Shown here: one piece after another, positions 53,208 to 61,578 of the stretch
How the letters are laid out: each line of letters opens with the position of its first letter
How positions within the stretch are numbered: the stretch's first letter is position 1
Assembly (NCBI RefSeq): GCF_001677955.1
Contig: NZ_LELA01000002.1
Span: forward strand, 1 to 64,000
Length of the DNA stretch: 64,000 nucleotides
Direction: 5' to 3'
Origin: Chryseobacterium sp. BGARF1
Lineage (GTDB): Bacteria; Bacteroidota; Bacteroidia; Flavobacteriales; Weeksellaceae
Translations under genes and position numbers: made by a program
The notes under the pieces: model-generated
What the model saw: the letters and a program-made list of their open reading frames with translations, nothing else
Told to the model about the DNA's origin: nothing
Database searches by the model: none

Positions 53208-54308
53208 TTACGAAATAATTTTTTGATAGAGATTCATCAGTTGATGTGCAATGGGTTCGTCATTGAACTTCTGAACGAACTCAAAACCCTTATCAGAACG
53301 GCGTTTTCTTTCAGATTCGCTATCCCATAAAAATTTTATTTTTGATTGAATATCCAGATGATTTTCGGGATTGATGTAAACAGAATCCGGGCCTCCTGCT
53401 TCTGGAAGACAACTGGTATTGCTTGTAATCGTAACCGTTTTTGAAAAAAGAGCTTCAATTACAGGAATTCCAAAGCCTTCAAAAAAACTTGGATAAACAA
53501 AAATGTCTGCTGATTTGTAAATGACAGCCAACTCATCCATAGAAACTCCTTCCAAAAAATGAACCTGTTTTTCCATTTTGTTTTTCTGAATAAAATTTGC
53601 TATTTCCTGATGATACTTTGTCTTTTTTCCGACTACAACTAAAGGGATTTCAGTGTCTTTTATAGCTTTAACAATATTCAAAAGATTCTTACGGTCTTCG
53701 ATTGTTCCCACATTTAAAATGAACCTTTCGGGAAGATTAAATTTATGCTTTGTTTGCTGAATAAATTCTTCAGATTGTTGCTCTTTAAAAGCTTTGTGAC
53801 AACCTTGATAAATCACTTCAATTTTGCTTTCCGGAACTTTCAGATATTGAATAATATCCCTTTTGGTCTGCTCTGAAATGGCAATGATTTTGTCTGCTGT
53901 ATTTGCTGCTTTTTTGAATTTCCAAAGATGGATTTTTCTGTCAAAAAAAGAATAATATTGAGGATATCTTACGAATATTAAATCGTGAATAGTGACGATT
54001 TTTTTAATCGGTTTTTTGTCCCATTTTAAAGGTAATTCGCCAGATAATCCATGGAAAATGTCCGCATTTTTTTTTTGCGCATCTTTTCCCATTTTAAACT
54101 GTCGAGACATTGTTCCTTTGGAGGTTTCTACAAAGGTAACGTCGGAGTTTTCTAAAATATCAGAACCTCTTTCCGATTTGTTTTTATTAAGTAATAAATA
54201 CTGATTTTCAGGATAATATTTAGATAAAATTCTTACTAAATCTCTCGAATAGTTTCCTAATCCTGAAGTGTTATGAAAAAAACGTTTGGCATCAAATGCT
54301 ATCTTCAT
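53208..54308 (-). CDS. Glycosyltransferase family 4 (GT-B)
   Basis: A 366-residue GT-B enzyme. N-terminal AFDAKRFFHNTSGLGNYSRDL (glycine-rich donor loop) and C-terminal NVGTIEDRKNLLNIVKAI followed by VYPSFFEGFGIPVIEAL (the E-x7-E region) are typical of GT4. It probably adds a sugar to a lipid-linked glycan or LPS core. It overlaps the upstream glycosyltransferase gene by 17 bp, so the two are coupled. Confidence 0.9.
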   Translation of the reverse strand: MKIAFDAKRFFHNTSGLGNYSRDLVRILSKYYPENQYLLLNKNKSERGSDILENSDVTFVETSKGTMSRQFKMGKDAQKKNADIFHGLSGELPLKWDKKPIKKIVTIHDLIFVRYPQYYSFFDRKIHLWKFKKAANTADKIIAISEQTKRDIIQYLKVPESKIEVIYQGCHKAFKEQQSEEFIQQTKHKFNLPERFILNVGTIEDRKNLLNIVKAIKDTEIPLVVVGKKTKYHQEIANFIQKNKMEKQVHFLEGVSMDELAVIYKSADIFVYPSFFEGFGIPVIEALFSKTVTITSNTSCLPEAGGPDSVYINPENHLDIQSKIKFLWDSESERKRRSDKGFEFVQKFNDEPIAHQLMNLYQKIIS

Positions 54309-54966
54309 TCTCAGGTTTTATAATGTTTTGGGTAAGCTGTTTTCTCTTCCAGTGTTCAGATTTGTCACTGTAAAGGAAGAATTTACCGAGCTTATATTTA
54401 AACTGCATATTATTGTCATAATGTGGACCCATAAAACGATGTGGAATAGTTGGATCTTCTTTTAAACAGGCTTTAACTGCGTCTGTATAAACGGTTGGTC
54501 CTGTTGTTTTGTGTACATTATGAGGGTATGGATTGTTTTTGATATTATCTAAAATCATCTCCAAAGTTCTCTGTAAAAATGGGTGCCCTGCAGCATATGC
54601 AAGACCCCATTGTACATAATATGTGTGTGGAATTTCATCCGTCACCAAAGCGACATCGTCTTCACGAATAAACTTTTTGATCGGCTTGTTGATTCCGCTG
54701 TCTACGTCTAGGTAAACACCACCTTTTTTATAAAGAATGGCATATCTGAAAAAATCTGCTTTGGCAGCTCCTATCGTCAGTCTTTTGTAAGCTTTCAAAT
54801 ATTCCGGCGGAAATTCATCTTTAAAGAAAGTCTGAATCCTGTTATCATCGTAAAAATGATATTCGTACTCAGGGTTTTTTTTGAGCATTCTTTTGATATG
54901 AAACTTCGTAAGCCAAGGCAGCTTATCGGTTTTAAAAGTCTGAAAAATTTGTTTAGGAATTGCCAT
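54292..54966 (-). CDS. Glycosyltransferase with DXD motif (GT32/OCH1-like)
   Basis: A 224-residue protein starting IPKQIFQTFKTDKLP, with AAKADFFRYAILYKKGGVYLDVDSG carrying the DxD metal-binding motif of the capsular-polysaccharide/OCH1-like group. A late segment (CLKEDPTIPHRFMGPHYDNN) is also conserved. It probably transfers a hexose in surface glycan assembly together with the GT4 gene. It lies 11 bp after dapD. Confidence 0.87.
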   Translation of the reverse strand: MAIPKQIFQTFKTDKLPWLTKFHIKRMLKKNPEYEYHFYDDNRIQTFFKDEFPPEYLKAYKRLTIGAAKADFFRYAILYKKGGVYLDVDSGINKPIKKFIREDDVALVTDEIPHTYYVQWGLAYAAGHPFLQRTLEMILDNIKNNPYPHNVHKTTGPTVYTDAVKACLKEDPTIPHRFMGPHYDNNMQFKYKLGKFFLYSDKSEHWKRKQLTQNIIKPENEDSI

Positions 54967-54977
54967 TTTGCAAAGAT

Positions 54978-55790
54978 TTAAACAGCTACGTTATTTTCTC
55001 TTAAAGCATCGTTTAGCGATGTTTTTTTATCTGTAGATTCTTTTCTCTGACCGATGATCAAAGCACAAGGAACCTGATATTCTCCTGCAGGATACTGCTT
55101 CGTATAACTTCCCGGGATTACTACCGAACGAGCAGGAACTCTACCTTTAATTTCAATTGGAGTTTCACCTGTTACATCGATAATTTTTGTAGAAGCCGTC
55201 AATACAACATTTGCTCCCAAAACAGCTTCTTTTTCAACGTGAACTCCTTCTACAACGATACATCTTGAACCGATAAAACAGTCATCTTCAATAATTACCG
55301 GAGCAGCCTGAAGCGGTTCTAGAACACCACCGATACCAACACCACCGCTTAAGTGAACGTTTTTACCAATCTGTGCACAGCTTCCCACTGTTGCCCAAGT
55401 ATCAACCATTGTACCTGAATCTACGTAAGCACCAATATTTACATAAGAAGGCATCAAAATAACACCTGGAGCAATATAAGCTCCTTCTCTTGCAATTGCA
55501 TGAGGTACAACTCTTACCCCTTTTTCAGCATAGTTTCTCTTTAAAGGCATTTTATCATGAAATTCAAAAGGACCTACTTCAATCGTTTCCATCTTCTGGA
55601 TCGGGAAGTACATTACTACAGCTTTCTTTACCCATTCATTCACCTGCCATCCGTTTTCTGTAGGCTCTGCGGTACGAAGTTCACCTTTGTCAACCAAAGA
55701 AATAACCTCTCTGATCGCCTTTTGGCTGTCTTCATTCTGCAATAATTCTCTGTTGTCCCAGATATTTTCAATAGTTTTTTGTAACGACAT
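54978..55790 (-). CDS. dapD: 2,3,4,5-tetrahydropyridine-2,6-dicarboxylate N-succinyltransferase
   Basis: A 270-residue left-handed beta-helix acyltransferase of lysine/diaminopimelate synthesis. Hexapeptide repeats run through the centre (APGVILMPSYVNIGAYVDSG, NVHLSGGVGIGGVLEPLQ). The C-terminus holds VVIPGSYTKQYP. It uses succinyl-CoA. A -7 box TATATTTG lies at 55833-55826 on the minus strand. Two glycosyltransferase genes follow in the same direction. Confidence 0.95.
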   Translation of the reverse strand: MSLQKTIENIWDNRELLQNEDSQKAIREVISLVDKGELRTAEPTENGWQVNEWVKKAVVMYFPIQKMETIEVGPFEFHDKMPLKRNYAEKGVRVVPHAIAREGAYIAPGVILMPSYVNIGAYVDSGTMVDTWATVGSCAQIGKNVHLSGGVGIGGVLEPLQAAPVIIEDDCFIGSRCIVVEGVHVEKEAVLGANVVLTASTKIIDVTGETPIEIKGRVPARSVVIPGSYTKQYPAGEYQVPCALIIGQRKESTDKKTSLNDALRENNVAV

Positions 55791-55899
55791 AATGATGTTT
55801 ATAATTTGTTTTAAAAATTCGCTGCCAAATATACAAAAAAGTTGTGCAAAAGTGACGATTTAGAATAGGTGTAGATGATTAAAATTTCATTAAATCTTT

Positions 55900-56502
55900 C
55901 TATAAAAATCTTCTTACTTTGGCTTTGTACTGTAGATAAATTTCATCGTGTTGGTGTAATAGAAATTCTTCTTCCAATCTAATCTGGGTTTGAATAAGAA
56001 TGTAGGTAATCATTAAAAAACTTAATGAAATTAACGTTGGCAATGTGAAAAACAAACCTATTAAACTTACTAAAATACCAAGGAAAATAGGGTTTCTTGA
56101 ATAATTAAAAAGTCCGGTTGTGATTAATTCAGTTTTCAAATCTTCATCAATTCCTATTCGCCATGAGTTTTTCATCTGAAACTGAGCGATAAGGATCCAT
56201 ATTAAACTTAAAATTAACAAGGCGATTCCTATATATTTAAATATAATTTCTTTGGGTAAATTAATTTTAAAACTGCTAAAAATATTTTCAGGAAAAATGA
56301 AAAGTAAAACTGTATAAATAAAAATAAGAAACAAGGTATATTTAAAATATCTCCCAATAAATCCATAAGCTGAATCATCTTTTGGAAGCACGTTCGGGTT
56401 TTTCCCTATTTTTTTTGAAACGATAAAACTTGTTCCAAAAAATGCGGTCATAAAGAAAACGATAAAAAATAGAGGAATGAAAACTCTGATAAAATCTGTC
56501 AT
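55900..56502 (-). CDS. Isoprenylcysteine carboxylmethyltransferase family membrane protein
   Basis: A 200-residue membrane protein with about five helices. The C-terminal ICMT/PEMT-like signature is GLFNYSRNPIFLGILVSLIG and then EEEFLLHQHDEIYLQYKAKV. Family members are SAM-dependent methyltransferases, though bacterial substrates are mostly unknown. An in-frame ATG at 56544 would add 14 residues, but the start at 56502 places the first helix directly at the N-terminus. Confidence 0.83.
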   Translation of the reverse strand: MTDFIRVFIPLFFIVFFMTAFFGTSFIVSKKIGKNPNVLPKDDSAYGFIGRYFKYTLFLIFIYTVLLFIFPENIFSSFKINLPKEIIFKYIGIALLILSLIWILIAQFQMKNSWRIGIDEDLKTELITTGLFNYSRNPIFLGILVSLIGLFFTLPTLISLSFLMITYILIQTQIRLEEEFLLHQHDEIYLQYKAKVRRFL

Positions 56503-56568
56503 AATTATTAATTTTTGACAAATGTAGAGCTCTGTACAATGCAATTCTATTGCAAAGTTTGAATTTAA

Positions 56569-57144
56569 TTATAAAACTCTTTGAGCGTGAAGATATGCCT
56601 TGTTCCAGTATTTTTCGTTTAAAGAAGAAATGATTACTCCTTTTGAAGTCGATGCGTGAATGAATTTTATTTCACCATCAATTTCAATAGTATGAACAAT
56701 CCCAACATGAGAAACACGGCTTCCTCCTGCGGTTGCAAAAAATAATAAATCACCTGGCTTTACCGTTTTGATGTCGATTAGTTTACCTGCATCTGCCTGA
56801 TCAGCTGATCTTCTTGGCAGGCTGAAATTGTTTTCCTGAAAAACTTTCACAGTAAACCCGGAACAGTCAAATCCTGAAGAATTATTACCGCCAAATTTGT
56901 AAGGAGTTCCTAAATAAGTTTCGGCATCTTTTAAAAGACTTTTTATAGAACCTGAAACTTTTCCGTCAAAAGAAGAATCTAATTTTCTTAGATTTTCTGA
57001 CTTTGTAACAGTTTTTGACGGAGTTTTCTTTGACGAAGAAACGTTTTTAGAACTTCCACAAGAAATAATAATTGTGGTGGCTATCACTAAAACAACCCAT
57101 CTTTTACATAATTTAATTTCCGAAAAACGCAATTCCATATTCAT
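56569..57144 (-). CDS. NlpC/P60 family lipoprotein (C40 peptidase)
   Basis: A 191-residue lipoprotein. The N-terminal helix VVLVIATTIIISCG carries the lipobox cysteine. After a Ser/Lys-rich linker the NlpC/P60 domain holds the catalytic Cys in NNSSGFDCSGFTV, with His in SRVSHVGIVHT and a third polar residue in FIHAST. It cleaves peptidoglycan stem peptides. A -7 box TATATTTG lies at 57178-57171 on the minus strand. An alternative start two codons inside (MELRF) is possible. Confidence 0.9.
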   Translation of the reverse strand: MNMELRFSEIKLCKRWVVLVIATTIIISCGSSKNVSSSKKTPSKTVTKSENLRKLDSSFDGKVSGSIKSLLKDAETYLGTPYKFGGNNSSGFDCSGFTVKVFQENNFSLPRRSADQADAGKLIDIKTVKPGDLLFFATAGGSRVSHVGIVHTIEIDGEIKFIHASTSKGVIISSLNEKYWNKAYLHAQRVL

Positions 57145-57200
57145 TTGAAAATCAATTTATTAATACGAGACAAATATAGATTATTTTTTTATTTTATACA

Positions 57201-57263
57201 ATAACTATACTATAACTATACTTTAATCATAGTATAGAATCATTAAATTTATACTTATATTTG
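57201..57263 (+). promoter_or_regulatory. Promoter with tandem 11-bp repeats
   Basis: ATAACTATACT occurs twice head-to-tail at 57201-57211 and 57212-57222, followed by the inverted core AGTATAG at 57231-57237. The -7 box TATATTTG is at 57256-57263, just before the hypothetical gene at 57281. The repeats cover the upstream promoter region, as a regulator site would. Confidence 0.55.
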
Positions 57264-57280
57264 TAGGTTATTTTGAAATT

Positions 57281-57934
57281 ATGGCAACTTACGAAAGTTT
57301 TATTAAGCTCAACGGAGCGATTGATGATTTGGTTTTTTATAATCTAAATGGTAAAAATGTTGTACGTAAAAAAAGTGGATTCAATAAAACGGCTTATAAT
57401 AAAAGTCCGACTTATGAAAAAGTAAGACAAAACAGTTTTGAATTTGGTCATTGCTCAAAAATTGGAAAACTAATTCGTTTGTGTATTTCAAAATATATTG
57501 AGTTGGCAGATGAAGCTCTACTCTATCAGAGGTTTGCAAAGACAATGACCCGTATTAAAGATTTGGATATAGAAAATGTAAAAGGAAAAAGATCTGTAAA
57601 ATCGGGTTTAAAAACTATTGAAGGACGAAATATACTCCAGCAATTCGAGTTTGGAAGCATTCCGGGTTTTAATCAAAATACCTATATTTCATTAGGGTTT
57701 TGGGATAAAAGTTTACATTTGGATAAGACTCTTGTTGCAAATGAAGTCACTATTGTCAACATAAAAATAGATTTTGAAAACTATCTTACAGAATCTTTTG
57801 AAGAAGAAATAAAAGTACAAAATAATCAAACTGAATTGATTTTTAAAAATCATTTTTCCGAAGAAGATGATGTTCTTCATTTTATCGCAATGAAGAAAAA
57901 CTCTAGGATTGTACAAATGGGATTTGTTAAATAA
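57281..57934 (+). CDS. Hypothetical protein
   Basis: A 217-residue protein without a recognised family. The N-terminus (MATYESFIKLNGAIDDLVFY, then VVRKKSGFNKTAYNKSPTYE and RQNSFEFGHCSKIGKLIR) recalls a group of flavobacterial proteins of similar size with unknown function. There is no signal peptide or membrane segment. The upstream promoter carries repeated boxes, so expression is probably regulated. Confidence 0.65.
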   Translation: MATYESFIKLNGAIDDLVFYNLNGKNVVRKKSGFNKTAYNKSPTYEKVRQNSFEFGHCSKIGKLIRLCISKYIELADEALLYQRFAKTMTRIKDLDIENVKGKRSVKSGLKTIEGRNILQQFEFGSIPGFNQNTYISLGFWDKSLHLDKTLVANEVTIVNIKIDFENYLTESFEEEIKVQNNQTELIFKNHFSEEDDVLHFIAMKKNSRIVQMGFVK

Positions 57935-57937
57935 AAA

Positions 57938-57975
57938 AAAATAGGCTGCAAACAAAGTTTACAGCCTATTTTAAT
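57938..57975. terminator. Bidirectional terminator
   Basis: AATAGGCTG (57940-57948) and CAGCCTATT (57962-57970) form a stem with A-run and T-run flanks, between two convergent hypothetical genes. Confidence 0.8.
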
Positions 57976-57990
57976 TTATAATAGTTACAT

Positions 57991-58365
57991 CTATTTTTTA
58001 TCTTTCTCTCCGGTCCAAGACCCACTTCTTATAGGAGTTGGCGACTCATTTGTCCAGCTTCCATTTCCTTTTTTCTCTGTATTTAATGTTCCTGTAAACT
58101 GACCATCTGCGGGAACGACCAATTCTGCAGTAAGCTGCCCAGACCTGTCTAAGAACCCTGAAATATTATAATTTTCATTACTCGTTTCATTATACATTGT
58201 TCCAGTAACTTTTCCGTCACTGGCAACTACCAGCTTCCACAGGCCTTTTTCAGTACCTTGATAAGTTCCAGACCAGGTTCCTATGTAATCGTTTAGGGTT
58301 TCGTCGTCTGAAGTACAGCCAATTAATGAAAAAATGGTCAATAAAAGTAAAAAAAGTTTCTTCAT
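57991..58365 (-). CDS. Small lipoprotein of unknown function
   Basis: A 124-residue lipoprotein. The signal peptide ends LIGC, with the acidic segment TSDDE after the cysteine, a flavobacterial surface-export-like context. The rest repeats the pattern GTWSGTY, GKVTGTMY, GQFTGTL, GSWTNE and SGSWTGE, suggesting a small beta-barrel or lipocalin-like fold. No family name is certain. Confidence 0.72.
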   Translation of the reverse strand: MKKLFLLLLTIFSLIGCTSDDETLNDYIGTWSGTYQGTEKGLWKLVVASDGKVTGTMYNETSNENYNISGFLDRSGQLTAELVVPADGQFTGTLNTEKKGNGSWTNESPTPIRSGSWTGEKDKK

Positions 58366-58734
58366 AGGTTAGAATAGTTTATGAAATAAGTTTATTTATT
58401 CAATTAATTTTTAAAAAGCTATCCAATATTTCAATATAATTGTGAAAATATTAAAAAAAGGTATGCTTCTTTGAATTGGGCAAATATATTAATTTAATTT
58501 TATAGTTTAATATTTTACAGAAGATAATTTTTAACGGTTTTAAGGAAATTTATTTTCAAATAATATTTTTCGTCATTTAGGTTTTCTTCTGCTCAGTGAA
58601 GGGGGACTTCTAATGAAAAACAATTTTAAATTGAGAAGATTTTTGAAAATGTGATTAGAGTCATAAATAACTGACTAATAAATCATCTAGTTTTGAAAAA
58701 ATTAATAACCACAGAGATTTAGGTTTAAGTACAT
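58366..58734. other. A+T-rich intergenic region
   Basis: Between the small lipoprotein gene and the tRNA terminator there are about 370 bp of A+T-rich sequence without a convincing frame, strong hairpin or promoter pair. Confidence 0.4.
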
Positions 58735-58736
58735 AT

Positions 58737-58766
58737 AAAAACCTTCCAAATTTGGAAGGTTTTTGT
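58737..58766 (-). terminator. tRNA terminator
   Basis: ACCTTCCAAATTTGGAAGGT (58741-58760) is a perfect 20-bp palindrome followed on the minus strand by T. It lies directly downstream of tRNA-Ala. Confidence 0.85.
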
Positions 58767-58776
58767 TTTTACGAGG

Positions 58777-58850
58777 TGGAGAATACGGGGATCGAACCCG
58801 TCACCTTTAGACTGCCAGTCTAACGCTCTAGCCAGATGAGCTAATTCCCC
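58777..58850 (-). tRNA. tRNA-Ala (anticodon GGC)
   Basis: The minus strand folds into a 74-nt cloverleaf starting GGGGAATTAGCTC. The anticodon stem is TTAGA/TCTAA around the loop CTGGCAG, giving anticodon GGC, and the T-arm contains GGTTCGATCC. The acceptor stem has a G3-U70 pair, the alanine identity element. CCA is not fully encoded. Confidence 0.95.
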
Positions 58851-58995
58851 TTTTTCAGATTGTTATTTCTGAAGCCGTACAAAAGTAACTATTTAAAGTG
58901 CATACACAAACTTTTATTAAAATTTTCTTTCATTTTGCAAAATATTTTGAGTGAAAAATGAGAAAATTATTTAATAATCAATTAATTACCATTAT

Positions 58996-59475
58996 TTATT
59001 GATTGTTTTTTAACTGTAAAACTCTTTGTAAAAAAGACTGCTTAGCAATTTTTTCTTCTGCTTCATTAATCGCTTTCAGTAAATGGTTCTCATTATCAGC
59101 TATTTCTTCTAATACTTTGGAGATAATTTCCCAGGCAGGTTTCATTTTTTCTATCAATTCAATGCCTTTTGGTGCCAACTCGATCAAGCGTTTGCGTTCA
59201 TCTGTTTTATCTTTTTTGGATGTAATCATTTGTTGCCTTTCAAGTTCTTTTAAAAGGCTGATTGTTGAAGGGTGCGTATATCCTATTTCATTAGCAATTT
59301 CTACAACGCTGAGTGTATTTTTGTGATGAAGTGTAAAGATTACCGGAAACCATTTGGGTTCGAAATCTATTCCAAATTCTTTATAAACTAACGCTCCCTC
59401 TTTACGTAATTGCTCGCTAAGGCGTTGTAATCTTGTAGATAAAGCTAAAGTTCCAGATTCGTTGATGACATTCAT
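58996..59475 (-). CDS. MarR family transcriptional regulator
   Basis: A 159-residue winged-helix regulator. The recognition part is VVEIANEIGYTHPSTISLLKEL, and the wing is SKKDKTDERKRLIELAPKG, a typical MarR DxRxxxxxLTxxG pattern. It follows the GNAT gene after a 3-bp gap, so the two are cotranscribed from a promoter whose spacer holds a palindrome, the likely site for this protein. The ligand is unknown. Confidence 0.9.
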   Translation of the reverse strand: MNVINESGTLALSTRLQRLSEQLRKEGALVYKEFGIDFEPKWFPVIFTLHHKNTLSVVEIANEIGYTHPSTISLLKELERQQMITSKKDKTDERKRLIELAPKGIELIEKMKPAWEIISKVLEEIADNENHLLKAINEAEEKIAKQSFLQRVLQLKNNQ

Positions 59476-59478
59476 AAA

Positions 59479-59967
59479 CTATGATTTTAAACTAAGAAAA
59501 CAAAATACATTATCGGCATTCATTAAAGGGAATTTTGAAGGAAGTGATTCTTTTTCAATGATCTTAAAGTGATTTCGTTCGTAAAAACGTAATGCAGCCT
59601 GAAGTATTGATACGGTCCCTAAATATACTTCATTTATTCCGTTTTTCTGACAATAAGCAATCAGTATTTCTAATAGTTTCTGAGCAATACTGTGTTCTTT
59701 TCCTCTGAATTCTTTTTTCACAAACATTTTTCGAATTGCCGCCGCTTTTTCATCAAATTTAACCAAAGCAATGGTTCCTACAAGTTCACCGTTTATGAAA
59801 GCTCCCCAAAAACTCCCGCCATTGGCAAAATAAAAATCCTCGATTTGCATAAGGTCTGGCTGGTCTTCTATTGTAATGGGAACATTAAATTCTTTTTGCT
59901 GAATATTCAGAACCAAGTCTATGATTTCTTCTGAATGTGTATCGTTTACAAGATTAATTTCTAACAT
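59479..59967 (-). CDS. GNAT family N-acetyltransferase
   Basis: A 162-residue acetyltransferase with the acetyl-CoA loop around IRKMFVKKEFRGKEHSIAQKL and the C-terminal LRFYERNHFKII. The acceptor is unknown. It is the first gene of a two-gene unit with a MarR regulator. Confidence 0.87.
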   Translation of the reverse strand: MLEINLVNDTHSEEIIDLVLNIQQKEFNVPITIEDQPDLMQIEDFYFANGGSFWGAFINGELVGTIALVKFDEKAAAIRKMFVKKEFRGKEHSIAQKLLEILIAYCQKNGINEVYLGTVSILQAALRFYERNHFKIIEKESLPSKFPLMNADNVFCFLSLKS

Positions 59968-59984
59968 AATATTTAATTTACGTA

Positions 59985-60016
59985 CAAAACTACGTAGTTA
60001 ACTACATACATGCAAT
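59985..60016 (-). promoter_or_regulatory. GNAT-marR promoter with palindromic operator
   Basis: On the minus strand, ATTG (60016-60013) and TAGTTTTG (59992-59985) with a 20-bp spacer form a promoter. The spacer contains the perfect palindrome GTAGTTAACTAC (59994-60005). A MarR dimer bound there would block RNA polymerase. Confidence 0.6.
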
Positions 60017-60073
60017 AAAAAATTAAAATATATTTAAAAATAAAGAAATTCAGTTATTTTAAATTTTAGTTAA

Positions 60074-60104
60074 ATAAAAAACGTGCACTGTTTCCAGCAC
60101 ACGT
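60074..60104 (-). terminator. Terminator of the RND efflux operon
   Basis: On the minus strand, CGTGTGCTG and CAGTGCACG form a stem with a GAAA tetraloop, followed by six T. Confidence 0.82.
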
Positions 60105-60141
60105 CTTAACAAGATTTGAATATATAATAACTAACTTTTCG

Positions 60142-61557
60142 TTATTTCCATCCGCCGCCTAAAGCTTGGTATAAATCTACTGCAGCTTTCATTTTACTGT
60201 ATTCTGCATTTGAAATATTAAGCTCTGCGTTTAATGAGTTGACACTTGCATTTAAAACTTCAAGGTAATTTGCCATACCGTAGTTGACCAATTCCTGAGA
60301 ATAATCAACCGATTTTTTATAAGAATCCAGCTCTTTTTTCTTTAAATCTATAAAAGAATCCTGAACCGAGAATACTCTTATGGCATCAGAAACTTCTTTT
60401 CCGGCAGTCAAAATAGACTTTCTGAAATTCAGATATGCCGTTTCTTTGTTGGCTAAGCTTACATCGTAATTGGTTTTGATTTGTCTCTTGTTTAAAATTG
60501 GTTGTGCTAAACCAGTTACAACATTTGCAAAAAGAGAGTTTACACTAAACAAATGATCGATATCTACCGACTGTACTCCTCCACTTCCTGTTAGTTTTAA
60601 GGTTGGATAAAACTGAGCTTTGGCAACATTGGTTAACTCGAAAGCATTCATTAAATTAAACTCTGCCTGCATCACATCGGGACGATTTGACAGCAAACTT
60701 GCAGGATATCCTAAGGCTAAACTCTCAGGTAACGACTGCGATTTTAAAGAAGATCTTGCAATCGTCTGCGAAGAATCACCCATCAACAAACTCATCGTGT
60801 TTTCCAAAAGTTGAATTTGAGTATCAATATCGATCAGTAAAGATTTAGCATTATAAACCAACGCTTGACTTTGCTGAACTGCAACTTCTGTTACTGTTCC
60901 TGATTCTTTTAAAGCTTTCGTGGTTTCTAAATTAGTTTCTCTTACTTTAATCGTTTCCTGAATGATCCTTTTTTGATCATCATACGTCAACAACTGAAAA
61001 TAAGCAGAAGCGATTGATGCTACCAGGTCACTTTTTACTGCTTTATGTGCAGCTAAAGTTCCTAAATAAGTTGCCAACTGAGCTTTTTGCTGAGACTTCA
61101 TTTTTCCCCACAAATCTGCTTCCCAACTGATGGTTGCTGTAATATCAAACTGATTGACATAACGTCTCTCCCCGATGATTTGACCAAACTGTGTGTTGAT
61201 TGATTGGGTCTGGAAAGTGTAGTTTGGGCCAATTGATAAGGTAGGTTCGTAAGCTGCTTTCGCTTGTTTTAAATAAGCTTCTGCAGAAGTGATACTCTGT
61301 ACTGCGATTCTTACATCAAGATTGTTTTCTAAAGCTTTTGTGATGTGGCCCTGAAGAATAGGATCTGTGAAGATTTCTTTCCAGGAAACATTCGCAATAC
61401 TTGTACTGTCTTGAGGCAGCATATCGGTACGGAATAGTTTTTCGTCAACTGCAGTTGCAGGCCTTTCGTACTCTTTTCTTACCATACAAGATGATAAAAC
61501 AGCGAACGTGACCACTGAAAAAGCTGTTCCTTTTATTATTATTGATAAATTTTTCAT
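60142..61557 (-). CDS. RND efflux outer-membrane channel (OprM/NodT family lipoprotein)
   Basis: A 471-residue TolC-like protein. The signal peptide ends LSSCMVRKEYERP, with a lipobox cysteine and the family's typical downstream start. Two similar halves of coiled-coil and barrel strands follow, including SWEADLWGKMKSQQKAQLAT and the C-terminal AVDLYQALGGGWK. It forms the outer-membrane exit of a tripartite pump and lies 21 bp after the pump gene. Confidence 0.92.
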   Translation of the reverse strand: MKNLSIIIKGTAFSVVTFAVLSSCMVRKEYERPATAVDEKLFRTDMLPQDSTSIANVSWKEIFTDPILQGHITKALENNLDVRIAVQSITSAEAYLKQAKAAYEPTLSIGPNYTFQTQSINTQFGQIIGERRYVNQFDITATISWEADLWGKMKSQQKAQLATYLGTLAAHKAVKSDLVASIASAYFQLLTYDDQKRIIQETIKVRETNLETTKALKESGTVTEVAVQQSQALVYNAKSLLIDIDTQIQLLENTMSLLMGDSSQTIARSSLKSQSLPESLALGYPASLLSNRPDVMQAEFNLMNAFELTNVAKAQFYPTLKLTGSGGVQSVDIDHLFSVNSLFANVVTGLAQPILNKRQIKTNYDVSLANKETAYLNFRKSILTAGKEVSDAIRVFSVQDSFIDLKKKELDSYKKSVDYSQELVNYGMANYLEVLNASVNSLNAELNISNAEYSKMKAAVDLYQALGGGWK

Positions 61558-61578
61558 TATTTAAATCTTAAAGATTTC

